From the NCBI RefSeq assembly GCF_001687335.1, contig NZ_MAGO01000005.1, positions 1-64,000 of the forward strand: 64,000 bases of DNA. The letters are read 5' to 3'. This DNA comes from Dissulfuribacter thermophilus (lineage in GTDB: Bacteria; Desulfobacterota; Dissulfuribacteria; Dissulfuribacterales; Dissulfuribacteraceae). The position numbers and the translations under genes were made by a program. Below, piece by piece: positions 17,503 through 26,177 of the stretch; position 1 is the first letter of the stretch; every line of letters begins with the position of its first letter. The notes beneath the pieces are model-generated. The model was not told the origin of the DNA, ran no database searches, and saw nothing but the letters and a program-made list of their open reading frames with translations.

Positions 17503-18006
17503 ATGGATCCAAAGCTGTGGAACATGGTATTAAGTAAAGGGGAACCTGAGAAATATTGTTTTCTTATAACAATTCTACTTTTTTGGCCCTCTATTATGTA
17601 TGCCCATGGGGTAATGGGTGAGACAGGCAAAGGTGGTATCGTATTACAAGCTCGATACGACACAGGAGAACCCATGAGTTACTGCAAGGTTAGGATCACC
17701 GCCCCTAATTCCAAATTGGCCTTCCAGGTTGGCAACACAGATAGAAACGGACGATTTTGCTTTTTCCCTGATACCCAAGGGGAATGGAATGTAGTGGTGA
17801 GTGATGAAATGGGCCACAGACTCGAAATGGTGATACCCGTCAAGGAAGAAATGAAATCAGGCGCTGGCCAACGGCTTGAAGGGCCGGTGGAGCGCCTGAT
17901 TTCGCGATATGAAAGGGCCATAACAGGCCTCTCTCTCATCTTCGGGGTTACAGGTATCATACTCTGGTGGAGGACAAAAAGATCCAAAATTTATCTCAAT
18001 GAATAA
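17503..18006 (+). CDS. NikL-like exported protein with C-terminal membrane anchor
   Basis: A 167-residue protein: hydrophobic N-terminus ending ...IMYAHG, then a carboxypeptidase-regulatory-like beta-sandwich (GGIVLQARYDTGEPMSYCKV, FQVGNTDRNGRFCFFPDTQG), then a membrane helix near residues 140-158 and a short basic tail. This matches the small NikL-type accessory proteins of nickel/cobalt uptake: the new N-terminal HG after cleavage could be a metal ligand. The start is uncertain; ATG 17503 and ATG 17524 are both possible and neither has a strong ribosome site. Confidence 0.7.
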   Translation: MDPKLWNMVLSKGEPEKYCFLITILLFWPSIMYAHGVMGETGKGGIVLQARYDTGEPMSYCKVRITAPNSKLAFQVGNTDRNGRFCFFPDTQGEWNVVVSDEMGHRLEMVIPVKEEMKSGAGQRLEGPVERLISRYERAITGLSLIFGVTGIILWWRTKRSKIYLNE

Positions 18007-18024
18007 TCGCTTGGCAAATAAAAA

Positions 18025-18070
18025 AGGGCGTAAACAGTGGCGCCAATGGCTTAATCACTGCTTACGCCCT
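18025..18070 (-). terminator. Rho-independent terminator for the dtxR transcript
   Basis: Fifteen-base arms with one mismatch (AGGGCGTAA/TTACGCCCT plus CAGTG/CACTG). Read on the minus strand the stem is followed by a run of six T (18020-18025). It ends the transcript containing dtxR and the small frame at 18121-18288. Part of the same stem can also pair with GTAAGC at 18113-18118. Confidence 0.7.
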
Positions 18071-18120
18071 CACTTCCAGGCCCCAAAGTGCCTGGCCGTA
18101 GGACCTACCTGGTAAGCGTT

Positions 18121-18288
18121 TTATTCTGCTGTTGCCAGTACCTGTACGAGCTTTTTTAGCAGATTTTCTAGCCTCTTAGACTTAAAGGCCTTACGGGTAT
18201 CTTCAATCACTGTTATGGCCTCAAAAATGGCCTCCCTATAAAGTCTCGTTCTGCAAGTTGCACCTACCTTTGATTTGAACGGAAGAAT
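18121..18288 (-). CDS. Small protein of about 55 residues, start uncertain
   Basis: A short open frame between dtxR and the terminator ends ...FKSKRLENLLKKLVQVLATAE and has coherent amphipathic helices. It has no ATG, GTG or TTG in frame. A strong AAAAGGAGG lies upstream, but the well-placed ATG at 18290-18292 opens a different frame that ends after 18 codons. Either translation begins at ATT 18288 or a one-base shift has broken the gene. I do not recognise the family. Confidence 0.4.
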   Translation of the reverse strand: MLPFKSKVGATCRTRLYREAIFEAITVIEDTRKAFKSKRLENLLKKLVQVLATAE

Positions 18289-18309
18289 TCATTGTTTCCT
18301 CCTTTTCTC

Positions 18310-19065
18310 TTAAAGAATTTCTACCTCTATTTTAGAGGCTTCTTCTTTTCGAAGACTCAGATGATAACCCATTACCTTAACCTCTATGGGATCACCTATT
18401 GGAGCTATTCTTTCTACCTCAATCACAGTTCCTGGGGTGACCCCCATCTCTTTAAATCTCTTTTTTAGAGAGCCCTTTGCCTTTATTCTTTTAATCATCC
18501 CCTTGTCTCCTATATTCAATTTTGAGAGAGGTATTTGCCTGGCTACATCATCAACCGATTCATCACTGCTATGCACCCTTTCCTTAACAAGATTTATACA
18601 TTGCTCACACAGATCTTTCTTTGCCCCACTTTCTAAGTGCCTTTGAAAACCCTTTATGAGTTCTTGGCCTCCAAGGGGACAAATCTCAATAAATTCTATA
18701 AACTTGACAAGACGATTTACGATATCTGGTGGGATTCCATGCTCAAGCCTACATGCAGCCTCATCAGCTGCATCTGGTTCAACAGCAAGTACCTTTACGA
18801 AAAAATCCTTCAATACTTCATGTCGTCTTACTATTTCCTTTGCAAGCTTTTCTCCTTCAGCCGTAAGAGTTATGACATCATACGGTGCGTAATTAAGAAA
18901 ATTCCTCTTGGCAAGGGTCCTTAGCGCACCTGTTACAGATGCACTGCTAACCTTCAATCTTTGGGCAATATCTTTGACTCGTACCGCCTTTTTTTCCTGA
19001 ATTATGTTGTAAATGGCTTCAAGATAGTCTTCGAGGCTTGATGTAAGCGCCAAAGTATCAGTCAT
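18310..19065 (-). CDS. DtxR/MntR-family metal-dependent regulator with FeoA domain
   Basis: A 251-residue iron- or manganese-dependent repressor. Residues 1-65 form the winged helix (LEDYLEAIYNIIQEKKAVRV, VSSASVTGALRTLAKRN), 66-140 the metal-binding and dimer domain (RRHEVLKDFFVKVLAV, ACRLEHGIPPDIVNRL), and about 172-251 an SH3-like FeoA domain (PLSKLNIGDKGMIKRI, GVTPGTVIEVERIAPIGDPIEV). Between them lie extra cysteines (CPLGG, CEQC). It is divergent from feoA-feoB-feoC, with two operator-like palindromes between, so it probably controls the iron operon and itself. Confidence 0.93.
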   Translation of the reverse strand: MTDTLALTSSLEDYLEAIYNIIQEKKAVRVKDIAQRLKVSSASVTGALRTLAKRNFLNYAPYDVITLTAEGEKLAKEIVRRHEVLKDFFVKVLAVEPDAADEAACRLEHGIPPDIVNRLVKFIEFIEICPLGGQELIKGFQRHLESGAKKDLCEQCINLVKERVHSSDESVDDVARQIPLSKLNIGDKGMIKRIKAKGSLKKRFKEMGVTPGTVIEVERIAPIGDPIEVKVMGYHLSLRKEEASKIEVEIL

Positions 19066-19090
19066 TTTTTCACCTTCTTTTTTTTGTCAG

Positions 19091-19118
19091 ATTATAACAA
19101 AGCACCTATGAGAGTCAA
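19091..19118 (-). promoter_or_regulatory. Promoter of the dtxR-type gene
   Basis: On the minus strand: TTGACT (19113-19118) and a perfect TATAAT (19091-19096), 16-base spacing, about 26 bases before the start codon. The palindrome at 19125-19142 lies just upstream of the -35. Confidence 0.7.
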
Positions 19119-19124
19119 CAAAAA

Positions 19125-19142
19125 TTTTAGGCTTACCTAAAA
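19125..19142. promoter_or_regulatory. DtxR-type operator 1
   Basis: Perfect palindrome TTTTAGG-CTTA-CCTAAAA, close to the DtxR/IdeR consensus arms TTAGG...CCTAA. It lies between the two divergent promoters. Confidence 0.65.
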
Positions 19143-19156
19143 AATCTAACATTGCC

Positions 19157-19185
19157 TTGACATTTTTACCAAATCACGCTATTGA
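19157..19185 (+). promoter_or_regulatory. Candidate promoter of feoABC
   Basis: TTGACA at 19157-19162 with a weak -10 TATTGA at 19180-19185 (17-base spacing). The second operator lies just downstream where transcription would begin. Confidence 0.5.
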
Positions 19186-19197
19186 TGACCAATATAT

Positions 19198-19211
19198 TTA
19201 GGTATGCCTAA
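19198..19211. promoter_or_regulatory. DtxR-type operator 2
   Basis: TTAGG-TATG-CCTAA, same arms and same four-base spacing as the first site 70 bases away. Located over the expected start of the feo transcript, suited to repression when iron is plentiful. Confidence 0.65.
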
Positions 19212-19268
19212 TTTTTTATGCCATCTTAAATGACAATCTTTGTCTATTCCATAAGGAGGAAAACCGAT

Positions 19269-19502
19269 ATGAAAAAAAGGCTCTCTGAACTACCTGTAGG
19301 TGCCAAAGGAAAGATTACTGGCTTCTATCAGGATTCAATTCGTTGCAGGGAACGACTTGCCTCCATGGGACTTACCCCCAATACCGTATTAGAAATCCTA
19401 AGAATCGCACCGATGGGCGATCCTGTTGAGATAAAGGTTAGGGGCTACATGCTTAGCCTTAGGCTGGATGAGGCTAGGTCAGTCGTTGTAGAGGAGGTCT
19501 AA
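19269..19502 (+). CDS. feoA: FeoA ferrous-iron transport accessory protein
   Basis: Small SH3-like cytoplasmic protein (77 residues) needed for FeoB activity: LSELPVGAKGKITGF, LASMGLTPNTVLEILRIAPMGDPVEIKVRGYMLSLR is the complete FeoA fold. The start at 19269 has AAGGAGGA at ideal spacing; an in-frame upstream start at 19230 would place operator DNA close to the coding region and lacks a ribosome site. It is three bases from feoB. Confidence 0.95.
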   Translation: MKKRLSELPVGAKGKITGFYQDSIRCRERLASMGLTPNTVLEILRIAPMGDPVEIKVRGYMLSLRLDEARSVVVEEV

Positions 19503-19505
19503 AAC

Positions 19506-21841
19506 ATGGACAGATTAAAAATCGGAATAGTTGGAAATCCAAATTGTGGCAAGACAACCCTCTTCAATCTCCTTACAGGGACAAAACAGCGGGTCGGCAA
19601 TTGGCCCGGCGTCACAGTAGATAAAAAGGTAGGATTCTTCAAACATGGGCCCTATGAAATAGAACTAGTTGATACCCCTGGTATTTATTCCATTTCTGCA
19701 TCTTCAGTAGACGAAAAAGTGGCGCGAGACTTTGTCCTTTCACATGAAGCTGATCTTATAGTGAATATTGTAGATGCCTCTAATTTGGAACGGAACCTCT
19801 ACCTCACCATCCAGCTCATAGAGATGAGAATACCATTCATCATTGCCCTCAACATGATGGACGTTGCCAAAGCAAAAGGGATGGAAATAAATATTGAACG
19901 TCTTTCAAAGGAACTGGGATGTAGTATCGTACCCCTAGTTGCCTCAAAAGGCCATGGCGTAAATGAACTCAAAGACAAAATCCTAAAGTCTGCACTAGAA
20001 AAGACCCTACCTTTGTTCAATCTGGACATACCAAACGAGATAAAGGATGCAATTTTTGAGCTGAGACAGTACGTTGGAGATCTTGCCCTTTCAAAGGGTA
20101 TTGAACCCATGTGGCTTGCCCTTAAAGTCCTTGAAGACGATCCTGATGTTCAGGCCATGGTGGGAGAAGCCACTAAAAAAAGGGCAGAGGAGCTCAAAAA
20201 GCGCATAGAGGAAAAGACCGGCGAAGATACAGACATCCTCATTGCTTCAGCACGATATAACTTCATTTCAAGGCTCACTAAAGAGGCTCTGACAAAAACT
20301 ACACAGATAAAAGAGACGGTCTCAGATAGAATTGACAGGATAGTGCTAAACAGGGCACTGGGAATCCCCATCTTTCTATGCACCATGTATCTTATGTTCC
20401 TCTTCACAATAAATATTGGTGGTGCCTTTATAGACTTCTTTGACATCCTTGCCGGCGCAATTTTTGTAGATGGCCTAAAATATATGCTAAGCACAATAGA
20501 TACTCCGCTATGGCTTACAACAATAATTGCAGATGGGATTGGAGGGGGTATTCAAACCATGGCCACCTTCATCCCCCCCTATTGGTTTTATGTTCCTTTT
20601 TTCTGTCCTTTCTTGAAGATTCTGGCTATATGGCCCGTGCCGCATTTGTCATGGACAGGTTCATGCGTTTTATCGGACTACCTGGGAATGCCTTTATCCC
20701 TATGCTCGTGGGATTTGGATGTAATGTACCTGCTATCATGGCAACCCGCACTCTTCAAACACAACGGGACAGAATCTTGACCATCATGATGAATCCGTTC
20801 ATGTCCTGCGGTGCGCGGTTGCCAGTATATGCCCTGTTTGCCGCTGCCTTCTTCCCTCATGGCGGACAAAATCTTGTTTTATTACTATATGTTACCGGGA
20901 TAGCCATTGCAGTCTTAACTGGCATAATCCTCAGAAATACCCTCTTAAAGGGCGAGATTACTCCCTTTGTAATGGAACTTCCTCCATATCACCTGCCTAC
21001 ACCAAGATCAGTCCTTTTAAGGACCTATGAACGCCTCAAAAGTTTCCTCTTCAGGGCAGGAAAGGTACTGGTCCCCATCATAGTTTTACTCTCATTTTTT
21101 AATTCCATTGGTACTGATGGGACTTTCGGGAACGAAAACACCCCCAATTCAGTACTTGCTTCAATGAGTAAAAAAATTGCCCCTGCATTCAGTACAATTG
21201 GCATAACTGAAGAAAACTGGCCTGCCACAGTCGGGCTATTCAGTGGTATTTTTGCCAAAGAGGCAGTTGTTGGGACTCTTGATTCTCTTTATAACAACAT
21301 GGACAAAAAAATCTCTACTGGAGAAATGGACAGTGAAGGGGAAAATGGTTTCAATTTCCTTGCCTCCCTCAAAGAGGCATTTTTGACCATTCCTGAAAAC
21401 TTAAAAGAGGTTACAAATAGCCTTTTAGATCCCATCGGAATCTCAATAGATTATGCCTCTAACATTGATGAAGCGTCTAAAGAAATGGAAGTCAACAAAA
21501 ACACCTTTGGATCAATGGTCACCCTATTTGGTAGTAAGATTGCGGCCTTTGCCTATCTCCTTTTTGTGCTCCTGTACTTTCCCTGTAGTGCTGCTATTGC
21601 AGCCATTTATAGAGAAACCAATTTAAAGTGGACCCTATTTGGCGGTTTTTGGACCACCTTTATGGCATGGACTACTTCAACTATCTTCTATCAGTCCGCC
21701 ACATTTAATCAGCATCCTCATTCATCCATGTTCTGGATAATAATTTGCGTGTCTTTGTTCCTGGGTATCGTAGGCCTGCTCTATTTAATAGGCTCCAAGA
21801 GAAGCGCTTGCCAGGAAGCTACGGCGATGCTTGAGAGCTAA
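19506..21841 (+). pseudogene. feoB: FeoB ferrous-iron transporter, split by frameshift
   Basis: FeoB is the GTP-dependent Fe2+ permease. The N-terminal frame (19506-20780) has the G-protein motifs GNPNCGKTTLFN, GNWPGVTV, VDTPG and NMMD, the linker and first membrane helix. The rest, with SFLEDSGYMARAAFVMDR and GFGCNVPAIMATRTL, continues in another frame to 21841. The break lies at 20574-20602. Removing one T after the C7 run (20580) and one T from the T6 run (20597-20602) restores FIPPIGFMFLFLSFLE, the family sequence, so two single-base insertions explain it. Either the gene is inactive or the assembly has two errors; intact feoA and feoC favour the latter being checked first. Confidence 0.9.
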
Positions 21842-21879
21842 ATATAGTCTTCTTAATTACTTTTGAGAGGTATATAAAA

Positions 21880-22101
21880 ATGGATCCAATTCAGTTAAAA
21901 AATTATCTCAAGAAGAGGAAGATAGCCCCACTTGAAGACATAGTGAATCACTTCAAGGCTGAAGCGTTAGTAGTTGAACTTATGTGTGATCTATGGATAC
22001 GTAAAGGCAAACTAGTCAAATACACACAAAATTTGGGATGTGCAAAAGGATGCTGCAAGTGTGCCTCGTCAAAAATTACACTTTATGAATGGGTTGATTA
22101 G
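21880..22101 (+). CDS. feoC: FeoC-like protein
   Basis: A 73-residue winged-helix protein: residues 1-55 form the small helix-turn-helix (LKNYLKKRKIAPLEDIVNHF, LMCDLWIRKGKLVKY), followed by a Cys cluster (C-AKG-CC-K-C) that in FeoC proteins binds an Fe-S cluster or senses oxygen. It is 39 bases after feoB on the same strand. In the cell it is thought to regulate or stabilise FeoB. Confidence 0.85.
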   Translation: MDPIQLKNYLKKRKIAPLEDIVNHFKAEALVVELMCDLWIRKGKLVKYTQNLGCAKGCCKCASSKITLYEWVD

Positions 22102-22153
22102 TAATTTTCCCTGTTGTGGCCCCACAAAATCAAGGGGCCACAACAGCTATATC

Positions 22154-23326
22154 TCACAGGATCTCTATCACGTGTCTTGCAACCCTGTTTGCCTTTTTAC
22201 CATACATAGATTCCATTCCCATCCTCCACTGGAGCATACATCCAGAACAGGTGGTAACCAAAAGGTCTGCTCCTGAACTCTCAAATTCGCTCATAGCACG
22301 TTTAAAGATCTCCTGGCTCCATTGTGAAAATTTCATTGAAAACGTGCCTCCATGTCCGCAACAAACTGATATCCTGGCCATAACCTCATGACCATAATCT
22401 TTTAGAAGATGTTCGATCCCTTCAGACTTATTAGATCCCAAAAACCTTTCATGACACGGACTGTGAATGGCTACCTTAAGGCCTTTAGATACCTTATTTG
22501 TCATGCGATGAGAGCCTATCCCTACTAGGAATTCGCCCACATCAATCAGCATCTCAGCAGCGGCCTTTGCCCGCTCAAACTCAGAAGAGCCCTCTGAAAA
22601 TGCCAAGGGCCATATTTTTTTTATAGTGTAGGCACAACTTGAACACAGGGTAATTATGGCTCCGGTATCCCTTTCAAGCAGGCAATCGAGATTCCTTTTT
22701 ACAAGACTCCTAAAGGCATCCTTCCAGCCTGCACTCCACGCTGGAAGTCCACAACACACCTGGGCCTCTGGAACCCTGACCTTATTTCCCAAAAAACTAA
22801 GCCCCTGCTCTGGGATATGTGGCAACAGATAATTTTGGACGCATCCAACAAAAAAGCTTATCCTCTTGTCCCCAGACCTCAGTTTAGGAACTCTCTTCCT
22901 TTTTACGGTTTCAACAAATGACCGTTTGGGAAAACTGGGGGTTCCCCACGGTGTCATCTTGATGATTCTAGAGGCCAGCCCTGAACCAATTGGGAGTTTC
23001 GAGATACGTTTTATAAAAAAATCACTCAGTCCGGGCCGTGATACCACAAATTTTATTATTTCATCCCAATTACCATGTGATTCAGTAGTTGAACGGATCT
23101 CTCTAACGAGACGCCCAACCTCTGCCTCAGATGGACACAAGGACTCACATGCCCCGCACTGGAGACATGCACCGATAGTCTCAAGGGTCTCTTCTTCAGA
23201 GGACAAAGCCGAAGTGCAGGCTGAAATCAGGTGATATTTTCCCCTTGGAGAAAGCCGCTCGTTTAACGCAACCGAATAAACAGGGCAAAATGAATGACAC
23301 TTTCCGCATCTCGAACACTTATTCAT
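22154..23326 (-). CDS. Fe-S oxidoreductase with two CCG domains (GlcF-like)
   Basis: A 390-residue cytoplasmic electron-transfer subunit. Two 4Fe-4S motifs open the protein (CSRCGKCHSFCPV near 4-16; CLQCGACESLCPS near 54-66). Two CCG domains follow (CCGLPAWSAG near 195; CCGHGGTFSMKF near 324), as in GlcF, LldE/LutA and heterodisulfide reductase HdrD-type subunits. No FAD-binding partner (GlcD-type) is adjacent, so its substrate cannot be named. Length fits the glycolate/lactate oxidase iron-sulfur subunits. Confidence 0.85.
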   Translation of the reverse strand: MNKCSRCGKCHSFCPVYSVALNERLSPRGKYHLISACTSALSSEEETLETIGACLQCGACESLCPSEAEVGRLVREIRSTTESHGNWDEIIKFVVSRPGLSDFFIKRISKLPIGSGLASRIIKMTPWGTPSFPKRSFVETVKRKRVPKLRSGDKRISFFVGCVQNYLLPHIPEQGLSFLGNKVRVPEAQVCCGLPAWSAGWKDAFRSLVKRNLDCLLERDTGAIITLCSSCAYTIKKIWPLAFSEGSSEFERAKAAAEMLIDVGEFLVGIGSHRMTNKVSKGLKVAIHSPCHERFLGSNKSEGIEHLLKDYGHEVMARISVCCGHGGTFSMKFSQWSQEIFKRAMSEFESSGADLLVTTCSGCMLQWRMGMESMYGKKANRVARHVIEIL

Positions 23327-23399
23327 TGGCTAATCATCGTACTCCATCACTGGATGTCACAAAGGCCATCTACTGTAGGGGTCAATGTGTAAGCACATA

Positions 23400-24500
23400 C
23401 TATTTTTGGGGCACCTCTTTAGGTGAAGTAGCTTTTTTTAGTAATTCTATAAATGGATTCGGAGTACTAGGCACAACACGCTGAGTGGAGTTTTCTCCCC
23501 TTTCCTTTAAATGCATGGATTTTCTCTTTTTGGCCTCCTCTAAGGCCTTTAAAAAGGGATTGGGACTACTGGATAATACCTGGTACTTTTTCTTTAAGGC
23601 CTCAATATCGGCTTGTACGCCTTTGTCCGCTGGAAAATGAGCATATAGATAATACAAGGTGTTATGTAGCCTTAGGATGGATCCATCTTTAGCAACAGCC
23701 ACCTCTGCAAATCCAACCCCCTTCCCCTTTGGCAATGTAGAGAGCACATAGGTCCCACCCTCTTTAATGGGATTGGTTCGTGTTGGGCCTGTGCCACTAA
23801 GTATACCGATGTCCACACTTGGAATCCCTTTAAGCAATTGCATGAACCTAGTCTGATCAAGGTCTGTCAAAACCACTATCACATCTGAAATTTTTTCTAC
23901 TTCCCCAACAACTTTGAGGAGTTCGTCTCTGGGATTCCTAATCTCATATCTGACAGTTTTCTGGTAGCTGTTACCAGAGTCATCAGTAATTCCTATGAAT
24001 GCAATCCTGACATCATTGACCTTGACTATTTCATAGGGATCAAACAGCCTTTTTGTCCCTGAATAGATATTTGACGAAATCAGTTTGAGACCGTATCTCT
24101 TACCAAAGATCTTTAAAAAATCTATTGAAAGGCCGAGATCCTTGTTCCCTACGGCAACACACCTATAGTTCATCTCCTTATAATATCTCATAAGGAGCTT
24201 TGCCCTATCTCGTGCCTCAGCAATATGGCCAGCATCTCCGCCAAAGGAATTGCCTGCATCTACCAATATAAGACCTGAATTTTTCTTTAACTCATTACGG
24301 ATCCAACTGACCCGTCTGGCTATACCGCCAATCTCGCCCTTTCAAGTGGAGCAGGGTTCAAGTTTCCCCCAAGTCCTACCAGTATAGACAATATTAATGA
24401 TTTTGGCCTGACCCTTTGCAAACGCTGTATTGGCAAAAAATAATGCGATTGCCACCAGGGCTAAGACGACCACATCTGTCCAATTAGCCAATCTCTTCAT
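23400..24500 (-). CDS. 5'-nucleotidase/UshA-like exported protein with in-frame UGA (candidate selenoprotein)
   Basis: Read from ATG 24500 (GAGGAGG in front) the protein has a signal peptide ending ...NTAFA, then VYTGRTWGKLEPC-S-T, then TGA at 24342-24344 (codon 53), and continues in the same frame as KGEIGGIARRVSWIRNEL, LVDAGNSFGG, CVAVGNKDLGLSIDF to 23400 (366 codons). Both sides belong to one calcineurin-like phosphoesterase of the UshA group, in which LEPC..C...GG.ARR is usual; the UGA falls where a second Cys of a CxxC is expected, giving CxxU. A hairpin follows the UGA. Alternatives are a nonsense mutation or sequencing error. No selenium genes are visible in this window. Confidence 0.7.
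24316..24331 (-). promoter_or_regulatory. Possible bacterial SECIS hairpin
   Basis: Eleven to 26 bases after the in-frame TGA the minus-strand sequence forms UUGGC-GGUAUA-GCCAG: four Watson-Crick pairs plus one U-G. The six-base loop begins with GG about 16 bases from the UGA, as expected for bacterial SECIS elements. The lower stem is weak. Confidence 0.45.
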
Positions 24501-25080
24501 ATCGATCCTCCTCAGAGAAAGTTTCCATCCACCAGGATGCCCAGTGTTCATCCAATATGGCCTCAGCCATTTTTCTGGCACAACTGGTTTTTAAACGCCT
24601 TTTAACATGGGGAATCCACTTCTTGGCATCCTCACTGCCAAGATCCATCTTTTCCTTGAGAGATATGAGCATATCCAACTGATCGGCATCCCTTGCAAGC
24701 TTCGATTCAATCGTATCTGCCTCCTTCCACTCCTTAAGGATCTTGGCAATCTCCTCGCCTTGATCAAGACCTTCAAGCATGTCACAAATGGCCTTGTCTT
24801 CAAGGATCTGTACATATTTTTTATGTACTGCATTTGCGTCACCAGTCCGTGCCTCTGGTAAGTCGTGAAGAAGACACAACAAAAGGAGCCTTTCCACGTT
24901 TACTGGCTCATCAATAATCCTGGAAAGGACATATGCTATTATCAAGGTGCCATATGTATGGGCTGCAACGCTCTCCTTTCCCTTTCCAAGAAAGGCATAT
25001 CCAGTACGAAGGGTGCGTTTTAGCATCATTGCCTCAAATAAAAATTTTGCAGTCCTTTGAGTAGCCATACATTCACTCAT
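24484..25080 (-). CDS. HD-domain hydrolase, YfbR/HDDC2-like
   Basis: A 198-residue cytoplasmic metal-dependent phosphohydrolase. The HD motifs are visible: VAAHTYGTLIIAYVL (first His), LLCLLHDLPEARTGD (His-Asp pair), and a downstream DADQLDMLI for the last Asp. Family members remove phosphate from 5'-deoxynucleotides; the exact substrate is not clear. Overlaps holA by four bases (ATGA) and the start of the downstream gene by 17 bases. Confidence 0.85.
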   Translation of the reverse strand: MSECMATQRTAKFLFEAMMLKRTLRTGYAFLGKGKESVAAHTYGTLIIAYVLSRIIDEPVNVERLLLLCLLHDLPEARTGDANAVHKKYVQILEDKAICDMLEGLDQGEEIAKILKEWKEADTIESKLARDADQLDMLISLKEKMDLGSEDAKKWIPHVKRRLKTSCARKMAEAILDEHWASWWMETFSEEDRYEEIG

Positions 25081-26177
25081 GAATCCAAAAACCTCTCCAT
25101 AAATCTCTCAATGTGTATTCTCTCAAGGCCAGAACCAGATTTCAATGCGATATCGAGCCTTGGAAGATCTTTAATTGCCACAATAAGGGCCCTTTCGTTT
25201 TGAAGCATAGAGGCCTTCCAGAGATTGAAAAGGGCATAGGGCTTCATTTTTGCCAAAGGCCATGGAAGTGGCTCTCCAAGCTCATCCTTGATCTTTGGTA
25301 GGATCTTTGCCTGAAAAGTATTGTAAGACACCTTATCCGGATCACCAAGGCTATCCCGAAAGATGGTTTTTAACACCAAAATCCTGGCCAACCATGTACT
25401 CAACAGTTGCAGTATTGCCAGGGGATGGACCCCGTGATCAAGGAGATTCGCCAATACGATATATGCCTTGGCTCTATCCTTTTTTCCAAGGGCATGGGTA
25501 AATTCGTATATCTCTTCCTGCTTGGTCTCAACCGTTAGTTTGGCTACATCCTGAACAGTAATCCTTGTCCTATTACCAACGCCTGAAATCACCTTTTCCA
25601 GCTCAGTCTTTATATAGGCAGGGTCTTTGAGATCAATTGAGTTTAAAAACAGCTCCCTTGCGTCATTTGTAATGGTCTTTCCAGCCTCTTTGAGCCAACT
25701 GTCTATAAGGGTCCTTGCGCGTTCCACTCGATCCTTTTTTGAAAGGGCGTGGAAACTCAGATCAATAACCAATGAAAATTCATTGAGGATCCCCTTTATT
25801 TGTCTGTCTTGCGAAAGGACTTCGTCTTCTACAATGACTAGTGGAGCGGTCTTCTTTTCTTTATTTTTTTTAAACCAGTCAGATAAAAGCGATAGGCCAT
25901 CTAGGCTGGACTTAGAAAAATTTCTCAAAACTACAATCCGCGCTCCCCCAAGGAGACTCTGACTCTTGAGACGATTTAAAATGGCTTGTGCATTCAGGCC
26001 TTCGCAATCAATAAGCTCAACATTTCTATGTGATACTTCTCCAAATACCGAATCAACTATCCGCTCTTCTACTGGGTAAATAAGGGTTCCTGGACCCAAA
26101 AGGGCAATATAGATTCCACCAGAGCCTTTACCTTCAAGGAGTTTAAGTACATCCTCAAGGTTAGTTTTCCTTTCCAA
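25077..26177 (-). CDS. holA: DNA polymerase III delta subunit
   Basis: A 366-residue clamp-loader delta subunit. N-terminal AAA+-like domain (IYIALLGPGTLIYPVEERI, SLLGGARIVVLRNFSKSS, PLVIVEDEVLSQDRQIKG), middle helical domain, and C-terminal collar domain (EEIYEFTHALGKKDRAKAYIVLANLLDHGVHPLAILQLL, the most recognisable HolA segment). Length is normal. It overlaps proC by 17 bases upstream and the HD hydrolase by four downstream. Confidence 0.9.
   Translation of the reverse strand: MERKTNLEDVLKLLEGKGSGGIYIALLGPGTLIYPVEERIVDSVFGEVSHRNVELIDCEGLNAQAILNRLKSQSLLGGARIVVLRNFSKSSLDGLSLLSDWFKKNKEKKTAPLVIVEDEVLSQDRQIKGILNEFSLVIDLSFHALSKKDRVERARTLIDSWLKEAGKTITNDARELFLNSIDLKDPAYIKTELEKVISGVGNRTRITVQDVAKLTVETKQEEIYEFTHALGKKDRAKAYIVLANLLDHGVHPLAILQLLSTWLARILVLKTIFRDSLGDPDKVSYNTFQAKILPKIKDELGEPLPWPLAKMKPYALFNLWKASMLQNERALIVAIKDLPRLDIALKSGSGLERIHIERFMERFLDS

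Noticed and set aside
20574-20602. Programmed frameshift in feoB
   Set aside because: Two separate single-base changes are needed to restore the family sequence and no stimulatory structure is evident.
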